A stretch of DNA of 64,000 nucleotides, from assembly GCA_947444305.1 (NCBI GenBank), contig CANEZP010000001.1:206151-270150 (forward strand), written 5' to 3'. The position numbers and the translations under genes are program-made. Under the pieces are notes generated by a model. That model saw only the letters and a list, made by a program, of their open reading frames with translations. It searched no databases and was not told the origin of the DNA. Source of the stretch: Pseudobdellovibrionaceae bacterium (GTDB lineage: Bacteria; Bdellovibrionota; Bdellovibrionia; Bdellovibrionales; UBA1609). This document shows, piece after piece, positions 25,003-35,644 of this stretch (position 1 is its first letter; every line of letters begins with the position of its first letter).

Positions 25003-26210
25003 CTCACCTCACCCAGTCGTTTAAATGTCAGCTCGGCCGAGCAGAAGTCTTTGATTTCGAACGCGCGGTAATTGGTCTTTTCGCGAAAGTTGCGCACTTG
25101 CAACACGCTGCTGATCGTAACGAAGTTGGGATCGGCCTCGGACATGACCTTGCACACACCTTTGAGATCCAAGAAACGTAGGTAGGTGTTGCACATCATG
25201 GCGGGCTGGCGGCTAATTTGCGGATCACTCGAGATCTCTTCAACCCGGTCTTTGAAAATCGCGAACGTTCGTTGATCGCACTCTTCGTGCGCGGCTTCGG
25301 GGTGCAGCGCCCAGATATCCAGGAACGCTTTGGTGCGCGAGTTGCGGTCGAGGCCCGCGAATGGTGTCAGTTGCGCCGCCCAGAAGAACGCGAGTAAGAT
25401 CCCGCCCCACAAAAACGACGGTTCGGGACGGATGAACGACTGGTAAACGTACTCACGCTCGGCCTTGCGTAATTCAATCTCGTCTAACGCGACGTAAAGC
25501 AGGGCGCCCATCGCGAGGGAGGCCGACATGAATTCGCCGGCGTAAAGATTGAAACATTCGAAAAGGAAAAGGGAAACCCAGCCGCTCCAGAAATAACGGC
25601 CATCACGCAAGAGGAGCGCCGCGCCGCCGATCATCTGTACAAGTACGCTGAGCGCCGCCAGCCATTCACCGAGTTTGATCGGCCAACCTTGATGCTCTAA
25701 ATACCAGGCGCCGCTCAGCCAGTCGGGCGAAGCTTGCGAAAGGCCGCGCGCCGCGAAGAACGAGACGACGAGCCAGCGCATCAGCCGGTGCTTGGAAGGC
25801 ACGAACAGAAACGCGAAAGACATGAACAGGATGAAGTAGCCTTCGTTCGAGCTGAGGCGCAGATCTTGAAAATATAAAATCATGCTGAGGCCCATGCCCA
25901 TCAGCAAAAGGTAAAAAGCCAAACCAACGAGTTCGCTCAACAGAAAGCAAAGTGCGGAAAGGGCGACCAACACCCCGTACGTATAAAAAAGGAAGCTGAG
26001 AAAGCCGAAAGGCAGCGCGCGCAACCAATCGCAATTTTCCATGAGCGACCAGCACATGGGCAGACCTTGCTGCACGTACTTCAACGGCAGATTGCCGCCG
26101 TCCCACCACATGTAAAACTGCAGTAGGTGAAACAACGCCAGTAAGCCGCCGAGTGTGCGCAGCGATCCCGACTTCTTAATTTCCCAAAGATTCGATTTGA
26201 TTATTTCCAT
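24978..26210 (-). CDS. Polytopic membrane protein, HTTM-like
   Basis: 410 aa with about eight hydrophobic segments in the first 290 residues and a soluble C-terminus of about 120 aa containing four cysteines (HEECDQ, MMCNTY, GVCKVM, DFCSAE). The topology and the segment LRTLGGLLALFHLLQFYMWW recall HTTM (gamma-carboxylase-like) membrane proteins, but no catalytic residue can be named. It is the first gene of the operon running down to 20811; all five genes overlap or abut, so they probably build one membrane redox assembly. Confidence 0.6.
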   Translation of the reverse strand: MEIIKSNLWEIKKSGSLRTLGGLLALFHLLQFYMWWDGGNLPLKYVQQGLPMCWSLMENCDWLRALPFGFLSFLFYTYGVLVALSALCFLLSELVGLAFYLLLMGMGLSMILYFQDLRLSSNEGYFILFMSFAFLFVPSKHRLMRWLVVSFFAARGLSQASPDWLSGAWYLEHQGWPIKLGEWLAALSVLVQMIGGAALLLRDGRYFWSGWVSLFLFECFNLYAGEFMSASLAMGALLYVALDEIELRKAEREYVYQSFIRPEPSFLWGGILLAFFWAAQLTPFAGLDRNSRTKAFLDIWALHPEAAHEECDQRTFAIFKDRVEEISSDPQISRQPAMMCNTYLRFLDLKGVCKVMSEADPNFVTISSVLQVRNFREKTNYRAFEIKDFCSAELTFKRLGEVRWNTNPGK

Positions 26211-26269
26211 GTTGCCCGGGGATCACTGTTTCAACATACGGGGGGTGTGTAAACCCTTGAAGCAATGTA

Positions 26270-26821
26270 TTATTTTGCCGTGCGGTAATAACCGATGGTG
26301 TATTCGGCGCCCGAGATCAAACTTAGTCCCACGCTGATCCACAAGCCGTAGTAGCCGATGTCGGCGATCGGAATGCCGAAGAACGGTTCGTAGATGAGTA
26401 AGCACGGGATCGCGATCATTTGAATCGCGGTTTTCCATTTGCCGAAGGGCTTGGCCGCGATGATCAAATTGTTCGCCGCCGCGACCGAGCGAATCCCGCC
26501 GATAAAAATATCTCGTGCGAGAAACAAAAAAACCATGATGGGATCGACGCGATTCATGGCGAGAAGCATGACGATCGCCCCTAGCACTAAAATCTTATCG
26601 GCGATGGGATCCATGAAGCGGCCCATGTTGCTTTCGACCCCGTAGCGGCGCGCGAGCATGCCGTCGAGCCAATCGGTGAGCGCCGCGAGAGCGAAAAGAA
26701 CTGCCGAAACCCAACCCGCAAATGACCAGCCCGACATCAATATGCCGAGGATCACCGGCGCGGCCACCGCGCGTGAGTAGGTAAGGGCCATCGGAAGATT
26801 TTTTTTCCACGGAGCGTGCAT
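26270..26821 (-). CDS. pgsA: CDP-diacylglycerol-glycerol-3-phosphate 3-phosphatidyltransferase
   Basis: 183 aa. It has the CDP-alcohol phosphotransferase signature: DG at the start, AR two residues on, then G and two spaced Asp (DGMLARRYG and GRFMDPIADK). This enzyme makes phosphatidylglycerophosphate, the precursor of phosphatidylglycerol and cardiolipin, in the inner membrane. Four or five membrane helices are visible. The start at 26821 gives MHAPWKKNLPMALTYSR, where NLP-ALT-SR aligns with the usual PgsA N-terminus. It is divergent from the START-like gene with only about 30 bases between starts and sits 59 bases upstream of the redox operon. Confidence 0.9.
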   Translation of the reverse strand: MHAPWKKNLPMALTYSRAVAAPVILGILMSGWSFAGWVSAVLFALAALTDWLDGMLARRYGVESNMGRFMDPIADKILVLGAIVMLLAMNRVDPIMVFLFLARDIFIGGIRSVAAANNLIIAAKPFGKWKTAIQMIAIPCLLIYEPFFGIPIADIGYYGLWISVGLSLISGAEYTIGYYRTAK

Positions 26822-26851
26822 TTGCAGTATCGTAACTTACAAAGTGAGGGA

Positions 26852-27496
26852 ATGTCGAGAATGTTGCCGGGATTACTCATGTTTCTTACAACCTTTCTGA
26901 TCGGTCCCGCTTTTGCCGACACCAAGGCCGAGCCCGCGCCCCCGTTTTGGAAAGCGAAAGAGAAAGTCTTCGCCCGCGTCGAAGCCGGCGAAGTCATCGT
27001 GGCGGTGAAGTCCGCCGAGGTGAAAGAACCCGGCAAGCCGAAGAACCGCATGACGGTCCAAGGCGGCGGTCACGTCGCCGCGCCCGCCGCTTTTGTTTTC
27101 AAGAAGGCCTTGGAGTTCGACCAACTCGGCAAAGTCAGCGGATATATTAAGTCGGCAAAATACGATGAGGCGACGAAGATGCTTGATCTTTCCGTCGGTG
27201 CGTTAGGATTCGACGGCAAAATGAAGTTGCACATGAATATTCGGGCCGAAGCGGTGCCCAAACAAATCGAATTCATGGTCGCGGGCGGCGCGATGCAAGG
27301 CCTTAGCGGTACGTTCACGTTCACCGATCTTGGGCCAAAAAAAAGCGAAGTGGGCATCGCTTGCGAGTTTAATTACGATCAATTCCCCGCGCCGAAAGTT
27401 TTCTTAGAATTTGGGTTAGAAGTGGTCTTTCAGCGCATGGCCGCGCGGCTTCGCGCCTACGTCGAGGAAGAGTTCAAGAAGGGAGGCCACAAGTGA
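26852..27496 (+). CDS. Secreted START/polyketide-cyclase-like protein
   Basis: 214 aa with a signal peptide (LLMFLTTFLIGPAFAD). The mature part has alternating strands and a long C-terminal helix (FQRMAARLRAYVEEEFKK), as in SRPBCC (START-like) proteins that bind hydrophobic ligands. The ligand is not predictable. I take ATG 26852 (GAGGG just upstream); the frame is open to a GTG at 26816 that would overlap the pgsA start. The gene begins a run of overlapping genes to 29779. Confidence 0.65.
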   Translation: MSRMLPGLLMFLTTFLIGPAFADTKAEPAPPFWKAKEKVFARVEAGEVIVAVKSAEVKEPGKPKNRMTVQGGGHVAAPAAFVFKKALEFDQLGKVSGYIKSAKYDEATKMLDLSVGALGFDGKMKLHMNIRAEAVPKQIEFMVAGGAMQGLSGTFTFTDLGPKKSEVGIACEFNYDQFPAPKVFLEFGLEVVFQRMAARLRAYVEEEFKKGGHK

Positions 27497-28110
27497 TGAA
27501 CAAACGCCGGTTTCCGCGCGCGCAGGTGTCGAAAACACTGGGTGGCGTATCGCCGGATCTTCACGCGCAGATCGCGTGGCCGAACCACGAGATTTCGGAA
27601 GTCGCCGACTTAAGTTACAAAGGCATGGCGGTGCGCCGGCCCGGGATGTTTCCCATCGGCGTGCAACAGCGGGCAGAGATTGAAATCAGTCTCGGCCGTC
27701 TGCCGCCGTTTCTAACGACGGCACGCATAGCCTGGTGCAACGCGGATTGGGTCGGTCTCGAGTTCTCCGCTCTTTCCGCAGACGGTCACGTTGCGATGGC
27801 GGAATACCTGGACGCGAAATTAGTGGGCACCGCTTTAAAACCGGTTGAGAGCGTGTTCGTGAATCCGCAAGAAGGCTTTCAGTTTTGGTTTCGGGGCCCG
27901 GGGCTCACCAATGTTTATATTTGGAAGTCGGAAATCGCCGTCGAGCGCGTGCGCGTCGATATGAACGGGCGCGTTTCCGATTTTGTGCGCGGGCAGCCGC
28001 GCTTAGAGCTTGGGCAGGATCAGCGCCGGGCCTTATTGGTGCTTTCGCAGATGGACAAAGAAGGTCTTCCTATGGAAGAATTCGTCCGCAGTTTACTTCT
28101 GGGAGCCTGA
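27496..28110 (+). CDS. PilZ-domain protein
   Basis: 204 aa. The N-terminal half matches a PilZ domain: RRFPRAQV (the RxxxR c-di-GMP binding motif, here KRRFPR), VADLSYKGMAVR (the D/NxSxxG motif) and a closing WVGLEFSAL. It should therefore bind cyclic di-GMP in the cytosol and respond to that messenger. The C-terminal half (about 95 aa) has no clear family. ATG 27496 overlaps the preceding TGA; GGAGG lies nine bases upstream. An in-frame GTG at 27493 is an alternative start. Confidence 0.8.
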   Translation: MNKRRFPRAQVSKTLGGVSPDLHAQIAWPNHEISEVADLSYKGMAVRRPGMFPIGVQQRAEIEISLGRLPPFLTTARIAWCNADWVGLEFSALSADGHVAMAEYLDAKLVGTALKPVESVFVNPQEGFQFWFRGPGLTNVYIWKSEIAVERVRVDMNGRVSDFVRGQPRLELGQDQRRALLVLSQMDKEGLPMEEFVRSLLLGA

Positions 28111-28519
28111 TGTCAGAACCAAAATTTTTATACCAGCGCCGCGCGGCGTTTTCCGACACGGACGCGATGGGCGTCGTGCATCACGCCAACTACTTGCGTT
28201 TCTGTGAAGAAGCCCGGGTGGCATGGATGCGCGAAGTTGGTTTGTCGAATACGCATTATCCCCACAGCGATAAAGTGTTGGCGGTGCTGCATTATCAAGT
28301 TTGGCATCTAAAGCCGTGCACCTTTGACGATTTGATCAAAATCTATTTGCAAGTGCACCGCATGGGTTTAAAAATCCACTTCCAATACGCGATCTTTAAG
28401 CAGGTTGGAAGCGACGAGGTCCGCATCGCCGAGGCCGAAACGTTACATATTCCGGTCGACAAAGATTTGAAACCCGCGCGTCCGTCGCAGCAACTTTTGA
28501 CTCACTTGGAGAAGGAAAC

Positions 28520-29482
<963 letters not shown>

Positions 29483-29779
29483 ATGACGGCCGTTTTTTGT
29501 TTCAAATGCGGAGAGAAGAACGAGTTTCCCGATCGCGTCCCGCTGCGCGCCGAATGTTCGAAATGCGGCGAGGATTTGCACGTTTGCAAATGCTGTCAGT
29601 TTTACGATCCCAAAGTGTATAACGAATGCCGCGAGCCGCAGGCCGAAGTGGTACACGACAAAGAACGCTCGAACCGCTGCGAATATTTCCAGCCCGCGGG
29701 ACCGGGTGGTAAAGTCAGCGGCAACAATAAAGATGCGTTACTCAGCGCGGCCGAAGCTCTCTTTAAAAAGAAAACATAA
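29483..29779 (+). CDS. Small zinc-ribbon protein
   Basis: 98 aa with at least eight cysteines arranged as FCFKCG, CSKCG, CKCC and later YNECRE and NRCEYF, which suggests one or two zinc sites. It starts directly at the base after the glpX stop and is likely cotranscribed with it. No DNA-binding or catalytic signature is evident. Confidence 0.75.
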   Translation: MTAVFCFKCGEKNEFPDRVPLRAECSKCGEDLHVCKCCQFYDPKVYNECREPQAEVVHDKERSNRCEYFQPAGPGGKVSGNNKDALLSAAEALFKKKT

Positions 29780-29843
29780 GTCTCAAACTTTCGACCGGTT
29801 TCGGTTGGACTGAACCGTTCACCGCCCAAGGTCTAGGTTCGCG

Positions 29844-29881
29844 TTTGGGACCGAAGGTGCGCGGTAACGCAGGCACCCAAA
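29844..29881 (+). ncRNA. Candidate structured RNA element with GNRA loop
   Basis: TTTGG (29844-29848) pairs with CCAAA (29877-29881); GTGC (29857-29860) pairs with GCAC (29873-29876); GCG-GTAA-CGC (29861-29870) closes with a GNRA-type loop. The left-side bulge GACCGAAG and right-side AG give a motif-like internal loop. It could be a riboswitch or small RNA part. I do not match it to a known class. Confidence 0.35.
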
Positions 29882-30073
29882 TCTGTTTAGAAGAAAATGA
29901 GCGATGACTCGAACGCAGCGTCGTCAGTCTTTCGTGGCGAAAAAGCACACTAAGCAATGTTCATGACAACTCGACGGCCGGTCGGTTTTTGAACACGCGG
30001 TCAGAAAAATTTCTTAACTTTGGCGCGAGTTCGCGATCAGATGTGGGCAGCGTAAAATATTGTAACGGCCTCG

Positions 30074-30090
30074 GGATCTAAATCAGATCC
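30074..30090 (+). promoter_or_regulatory. Leader hairpin before kinase ribosome site
   Basis: GGATCT, loop AAATC, AGATCC, followed by GTTTTGTT, 14 bases before the GGAGGG site of the HAMP-array kinase. It may influence translation or transcription of that gene. Confidence 0.4.
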
Positions 30091-30112
30091 GTTTTGTTCG
30101 CACGGAGGGTGC

Positions 30113-33100
30113 ATGGACCGTAATCTCATCGCCAAAAAAGGCGCCAAGAATAAATCTAAAGCCGCGCCCGCCAAGGCCGCGATGTCGAAGCAAAACGTCA
30201 TCAAAACGAAAGTGATGGGCGGGGCCGGCGTCACGAGTTCCCCCGAGACGCTCGCCACGCCGACGAAAGCCGCGATCGCTTACACCGAATATTCGACCTC
30301 CATTCCCGAGCAGCAGAGCCTGCGCGCGCAATTGCGCCAACTTTATCAAGTCGTCAAAGCCGTCCGCAACGGTGACTTCATGGTGCGCATGAAGCTTGAA
30401 GAAGAAGGTATCGTTTCCGAAATCGGCGAAGTGCTCAATGACATCATCGAGCAGAACGAAAACATGGCGAACGAATTCGTGCGCGTGCGTAACATCATCG
30501 GCCTCGAAGGGCGCATGACCGAGCGGGTGAACATGGGCTCGGTCAAGGGGTCGTGGGCGACTTCGGTCGACTCGGTCAACTTGATGATCACCGATCTCGT
30601 GCACCCGACGACGGAAGTCGCGCGGGTTATCACCTCGGTGGCCAAAGGCGATTTGTCGCAAAAAATGTATCTGGAAGTCGATGCCCGCCCGGTGAAGGGC
30701 GAATTTTTGCGCATCGGTACGACCGTCAACGCGATGGTGGATCAGCTTAATTCGTTCGCCTCCGAAGTGACACGGGTCGCGAAAGAGGTCGGTACCGAAG
30801 GGAAACTCGGCGGTCAGGCGAACGTAAAAGGTGTTTCCGGGGTTTGGAAAGATCTGACCGATAACGTGAACGTCCTTGCCGGTAACTTGACCGATCAGGT
30901 TCGTAACATCGGTAAGGTGACGACCGCGGTGGCGAAGGGCGATTTGTCGCAAAAGATTACGGTCGATGCCCGCGGTGAGATTTTGGAATTGAAGAACACG
31001 ATCAACACCATGGTGGATCAGCTCTCCTCTTTTGCCGCGGAGGTGACCCGGGTCGCGAAGGACGTCGGTACCGAAGGGAAGCTCGGCGGTCAGGCGAACG
31101 TAAAAGGTGTTTCCGGAGTTTGGAAAGATTTGACCGACAACGTGAACGGTCTTGCCGATAACTTGACCGCGCAGGTTCGTAACATCGCGAAGGTGACGAC
31201 CGCGGTCGCGAACGGCGATTTGTCGCAAAAAATTACGGTCGATGCGCGCGGTGAGATTCTAGAACTGAAGAACACGATCAACACGATGGTGGATCAGCTT
31301 CGTTCCTTCGCGGCCGAAGTTACGCGGGTTGCGAAAGAGGTCGGTACCGAAGGCCGTTTGGGTGGTCAGGCCGACGTCAAAGGCGTTACCGGAACTTGGA
31401 AAGATTTAACGGACAACGTGAACGGTCTCGCGAACAACTTGACCGCGCAGGTTCGTAACATCGCGAAGGTGACGACCGCGGTCGCGAACGGCGATTTGTC
31501 ACAAAAGATTACGGTCGATGCGAAGGGCGAGATCCTTGAGCTGAAAGACACCATCAACACGATGGTCGATACGCTACGTTCGTTCGCGGCGGAAGTTTCG
31601 CGGGTCGCGAAAGAAGTCGGTACCGAGGGCCGCCTCGGTGGTCAGGCCGATGTGAAAGGCGTTTCCGGAACTTGGAAAGATTTGACCGACAACGTGAACG
31701 CGATGGCCTCGAACTTGACGGTTCAATTGCGCGACGTTTCGAAGGTTTCTAGCGCCATCGCGAACGGCGATTTAACGCAAAAAATTACGGTCGACGTTAA
31801 GGGTGAAATTCTTCAGATCAAAGACGTCATCAATAAGATGGTCGATCAGCTCTCAAGCTTCGCGGCGGAAGTGACGCGGGTCGCGAAGGAGGTCGGTACC
31901 GAAGGCAAGCTGGGCGGGCAGGCCGACGTAAAAGGTGTTTCGGGCACTTGGAAAGATTTGACCGATAACGTGAACGTCCTCGCCGGTAATTTGACCGATC
32001 AAGTTCGTAACATCGCAAAAGTAACGACCGCCGTGGCGAAGGGCGATTTGTCGCAAAAAATCACGGTCGATGCCAAAGGCGAAATCTTCGAGCTAAAAAA
32101 TACCATCAACGTCATGGTGGATCAGCTCAACTCTTTCGCCTCCGAAGTTACGCGGGTCGCGAAGGAAGTCGGTACCGAGGGCAAGCTCGGCGGGCAGGCC
32201 GAAGTTCGCGGCGTCTCCGGAGTTTGGAAAGATCTTACGGATAACGTGAACCAACTTGCCGGAAACTTAACGTCGCAAGTTCGAAACATCGCGAAGGTGA
32301 CGACCGCGGTCGCGAACGGCGATTTGTCGCAAAAAATCACGGTCGATGCACGCGGTGAGATCTTCGAATTGAAGAACACGATCAACACGATGGTGGATCA
32401 GCTCAACTCCTTCGCCGCGGAAGTTACGCGAGTCGCGAAAGAGGTCGGTACCGAAGGCAAGCTCGGCGGGCAAGCCGACGTCAAAGGCGTCTCCGGAGTT
32501 TGGAAAGATTTGACCGACAACGTGAACCAACTCGCCGGCAACTTAACGTCACAGGTTCGTAACATCGCGAAAGTAACGACCGCGGTCGCGAAGGGCGATT
32601 TGTCTTCGAAGATTACGGTCGACGCGAAAGGTGAGATCCTCGAGCTAAAGAACACGATCAACACGATGGTGGATCAGCTCAATTCCTTTGCGGCGGAAGT
32701 TACGCGGGTCGCGAAGGAAGTCGGTACCGAAGGTAAACTCGGCGGTCAGGCCGAAGTTCAAGGCGTCAGCGGCACGTGGAAAGATTTGACCGACAACGTG
32801 AATCAACTCGCCGGCAACTTGACCTCTCAGGTGCGTAACATCGCGAAGGTCACCATCGCGGTAGCGAACGGCGATTTGTCGCAAAAAATTACGGTCGATG
32901 CGCGCGGCGAAATTCTAGAATTGAAGAACACGATCAACACGATGGTGGATCAACTCAACTCCTTCGCCGCGGAAGTCACGCGGGTCGCGAAAGAGGTCGG
33001 TACCGAAGGAAAGCTGGGCGGGCAGGCCGAAGTCCGCGGCGTTTCCGGCGTTTGGAAAGATCTGACCGACAACGTGAACTTCATGGCTTCTAATTTGACG

Positions 33101-35644
33101 AAGCAGGTTCGCGGGATCGTGAAGGTCGTGACCGCGGTCGCGAACGGCGACTTGTCACAGAAGTTCGTCATCGAAGCGAAGGGTGAAGTCGCGGCGCTCG
33201 CCGAAACGATCAACACCATGACCGACACGCTCAAGACTTTTGCCGATCAGGTGACTTCGGTCGCGCGCGAGGTGGGCATCGAAGGAAAGCTCGGCGGCCA
33301 AGCGAAAGTGCCGGGCGCGCTAGGAACTTGGAAAGATTTGACCGACAACGTGAATTTCATGGCTTCGAATTTAACGAAGCAGGTTCGCGGGATCGTCAAG
33401 GTCGTGACCGCGGTCGCGAACGGCGACTTGTCGCAAAAGTTCGTCATCGAAGCGAAGGGTGAAGTCGCGGCGCTCGCCGAGACCATCAATAGCATGACCG
33501 ACACGCTCCGCACGTTCGCCGATCAAGTGACTTCGGTTGCGCGCGAAGTGGGGATTGAAGGAAAACTCGGCGGCCAAGCGAAGGTACCCGGCGCCGCCGG
33601 TACGTGGAAAGATTTGACCGACAACGTTAACCAGCTCGCGGGCAACTTGACCAGTCAGGTTCGCGCGATCGCCGAAGTCTCGACCGCGGTGACGAAGGGT
33701 GATCTAACCCGCTCGATCACGGTCGAAGCGCAAGGCGAGGTCGCGGCGCTCTCGGAAAACATCAACCAGATGATTTCGAACTTAAAAGACACGACGTCGA
33801 AGAATACCGAGCAAGATTGGCTAAAAACTAACCTGGCGCGTTTTTCGGGAATGATGCAAGGGCAGCGATCGATTACCGCGGTCGCGCAACTGATCATGTC
33901 CGAGCTCACGCCGCTGGTCGACGCCCGGCACGGCGCCTTTTTCATGTCCGAAGGCGACGATCTCGAAAGCAGTTTGATGCTCATCGCTTCGTACGCTTTT
34001 ACCGAGCGCCGCGGGGTTTCGAACAAGTATAGATTGAAAGAGGGCCTCGTCGGCCAATGCGCGTTCGAGAAGAAGCGCATTTTGATCACGCAACCCGATG
34101 ACAGCTACGTGCGCATCACTTCGTCGTTGCTCGAGATCACTCCGCGTAACGTTATCGTTTTGCCCGTCATGTTCGAAGGTGAATTGAAAGCCGTCATCGA
34201 ACTCGCTTCGCTTAAACCGTTCACGCAGAACTACATCACGTTCTTGGATCAGCTGATGGATTCCGTCGGCGTTATTCTGAACATGATTTCGAGCTCGATG
34301 CGTACGGAAGAGCTGCTGCAAGAGCTCAAACGATCCAACGCCGAACTCGAAGCGCAGGCGACCGAACTCGAAGACAAAGCGAAGCTACTGGAAGTTAAAA
34401 ACAACGAAGTTGAGTTGGCCTCGCGAAGTCTCGAAGAAAAAGCCGAACAGCTTTCGCTGATCTCCAAATATAAGTCGGAATTTTTGGCGAATATGTCGCA
34501 CGAGTTGCGCACGCCGCTCAACAGCTTATTAATCTTGTCGAAAACGCTGGCCGACAACAAAGACCGCAACCTCAGCCAAGACCAAGTGAAGTACGCGCGT
34601 ACCGTGCACAGCGCGGGTAACGATTTGCTCGCGTTGATCAACGAAATCCTCGATCTCTCGAAGGTGGAAGCCGGCAAAATGCCCGTGAATCCGAAGGCGA
34701 TCGAAGTGACCGAGATCGTTTCGTATCTCGAGCAAACCTTCAAGCCGGTGGCCGAACACAAAGGGTTGGATTTCCAAGTTGAAGCCGATCGCAACGTTCC
34801 TCGGCATATGTTCACCGACGAAAGCCGCTTGCAACAGATTCTCAAAAACTTGCTCTCGAACGCGTTCAAGTTCACCGAGAAAGGCATCGTAAAGTTGCAG
34901 ATCTCGCGCGGCCAATCGATCACCGATCAGAACATGATCGTGTTCTCGGTCACCGACACGGGCATCGGTATTCCTTCGGATAAGCAAAAACTTATCTTTG
35001 AGGCTTTCCAGCAAGCCGACGGTACCACCAGCCGCAAATACGGCGGCACGGGCTTAGGACTTACGATCTCGCGCGAGATCGCGCGTTTGCTCGGCGGTAT
35101 TATCGACGTCGAATCCGAACCGGGGCGTGGCTCGGTGTTCAAGTTGCACTTGCCCGAAAAATACATGGGCCCCGACGTCACGGTCGTTAGGGATGAACGT
35201 GAGTTGTTGCCGCCACGACCGAAGCTACCGCCCGACGTGGATCTGCGAGGGCACAAGATCCTGGTCGTGGACGATGACGTCCGCAACATCTTTGCGTTGA
35301 ACAGCGTGCTGAAGGAAAAAGGCATGCACGTGCTTCACGCCGAAAACGGACGCCTCGCCCTCGAAACTTTGGAAAAGCACAGCGACATCGAGTTGATCTT
35401 GATGGACACGATGATGCCCGAGATGGACGGATTGGAAGCCACCCGCCGCATTCGCGAGAATCCCATCCACCATAGCATCCCGATCGTGTCGTTAACGGCG
35501 AAGGCGATGAAGGGCGACCGCGAGAAGTGTCTCGAGGCGGGCGCATCCGATTACATCACTAAACCCGTGGATGAAGATACGTTGCTCTCGGCGATTTACG
35601 AATGGCTAGTTATCCGTAAGAACGACGATGCTCACGCGAACTGA
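30113..35644 (+). CDS. Hybrid histidine kinase with a giant HAMP-domain array
   Basis: 1843 aa, no membrane segment, so a cytosolic sensor kinase. Residues of about 60-1220 are a HAMP array: eleven tandem 92-residue units, each with a canonical HAMP ([15 protein letters not shown]...) and a divergent one ([10 protein letters not shown]...WKDLTDNVN). Then come a GAF-like domain (about 1234-1390), a coiled coil, HisKA with the phosphoacceptor His in [12 protein letters not shown] (about 1463), HATPase ([13 protein letters not shown]) and a receiver domain with [13 protein letters not shown] (about 1764). The layout recalls fungal Nik1/group III kinases and some Myxococcota and Bdellovibrionota kinases. 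It overlaps the next kinase by 17 bases. Confidence 0.9.
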   Translation: MDRNLIAKKGAKNKSKAAPAKAAMSKQNVIKTKVMGGAGVTSSPETLATPTKAAIAYTEYSTSIPEQQSLRAQLRQLYQVVKAVRNGDFMVRMKLEEEGIVSEIGEVLNDIIEQNENMANEFVRVRNIIGLEGRMTERVNMGSVKGSWATSVDSVNLMITDLVHPTTEVARVITSVAKGDLSQKMYLEVDARPVKGEFLRIGTTVNAMVDQLNSFASEVTRVAKEVGTEGKLGGQANVKGVSGVWKDLTDNVNVLAGNLTDQVRNIGKVTTAVAKGDLSQKITVDARGEILELKNTINTMVDQLSSFAAEVTRVAKDVGTEGKLGGQANVKGVSGVWKDLTDNVNGLADNLTAQVRNIAKVTTAVANGDLSQKITVDARGEILELKNTINTMVDQLRSFAAEVTRVAKEVGTEGRLGGQADVKGVTGTWKDLTDNVNGLANNLTAQVRNIAKVTTAVANGDLSQKITVDAKGEILELKDTINTMVDTLRSFAAEVSRVAKEVGTEGRLGGQADVKGVSGTWKDLTDNVNAMASNLTVQLRDVSKVSSAIANGDLTQKITVDVKGEILQIKDVINKMVDQLSSFAAEVTRVAKEVGTEGKLGGQADVKGVSGTWKDLTDNVNVLAGNLTDQVRNIAKVTTAVAKGDLSQKITVDAKGEIFELKNTINVMVDQLNSFASEVTRVAKEVGTEGKLGGQAEVRGVSGVWKDLTDNVNQLAGNLTSQVRNIAKVTTAVANGDLSQKITVDARGEIFELKNTINTMVDQLNSFAAEVTRVAKEVGTEGKLGGQADVKGVSGVWKDLTDNVNQLAGNLTSQVRNIAKVTTAVAKGDLSSKITVDAKGEILELKNTINTMVDQLNSFAAEVTRVAKEVGTEGKLGGQAEVQGVSGTWKDLTDNVNQLAGNLTSQVRNIAKVTIAVANGDLSQKITVDARGEILELKNTINTMVDQLNSFAAEVTRVAKEVGTEGKLGGQAEVRGVSGVWKDLTDNVNFMASNLTKQVRGIVKVVTAVANGDLSQKFVIEAKGEVAALAETINTMTDTLKTFADQVTSVAREVGIEGKLGGQAKVPGALGTWKDLTDNVNFMASNLTKQVRGIVKVVTAVANGDLSQKFVIEAKGEVAALAETINSMTDTLRTFADQVTSVAREVGIEGKLGGQAKVPGAAGTWKDLTDNVNQLAGNLTSQVRAIAEVSTAVTKGDLTRSITVEAQGEVAALSENINQMISNLKDTTSKNTEQDWLKTNLARFSGMMQGQRSITAVAQLIMSELTPLVDARHGAFFMSEGDDLESSLMLIASYAFTERRGVSNKYRLKEGLVGQCAFEKKRILITQPDDSYVRITSSLLEITPRNVIVLPVMFEGELKAVIELASLKPFTQNYITFLDQLMDSVGVILNMISSSMRTEELLQELKRSNAELEAQATELEDKAKLLEVKNNEVELASRSLEEKAEQLSLISKYKSEFLANMSHELRTPLNSLLILSKTLADNKDRNLSQDQVKYARTVHSAGNDLLALINEILDLSKVEAGKMPVNPKAIEVTEIVSYLEQTFKPVAEHKGLDFQVEADRNVPRHMFTDESRLQQILKNLLSNAFKFTEKGIVKLQISRGQSITDQNMIVFSVTDTGIGIPSDKQKLIFEAFQQADGTTSRKYGGTGLGLTISREIARLLGGIIDVESEPGRGSVFKLHLPEKYMGPDVTVVRDERELLPPRPKLPPDVDLRGHKILVVDDDVRNIFALNSVLKEKGMHVLHAENGRLALETLEKHSDIELILMDTMMPEMDGLEATRRIRENPIHHSIPIVSLTAKAMKGDREKCLEAGASDYITKPVDEDTLLSAIYEWLVIRKNDDAHAN
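30690..33650 (+). repeat. Tandem 276-nt coding repeats (HAMP pairs)
   Basis: The codons for WKDLTDNVN begin at 30845, 31121, 31397 and so on to 33605: eleven copies with no insertion or deletion between them (ten intervals of 276 bases). Neighbouring copies are highly alike at DNA level; the last two units differ more ([13 protein letters not shown]). Confidence 0.9.

Larger units (their letters stand above)
29780..30112. other. Gene-free leader interval before the HAMP-array kinase
   Basis: 333 bases. It holds a structured element at 29844-29881, a weak CGGTT/AACCG pair just after the zinc-ribbon stop, a GGATCT/AGATCC hairpin at 30074-30090 and the ribosome site GGAGGG (30104-30109) of the kinase. 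No reading frame of note is seen. A promoter could lie around TAAAAT (30051-30056), but its -35 is not clear. Confidence 0.5.

Noticed and set aside
30083-31228. Long minus-strand open frame of 381 codons opposite the HAMP array
   Set aside because: It mirrors the repeat codons of the kinase, has His/Asp/Arg-rich repetitive composition and no start context. The plus-strand product has clear domains.
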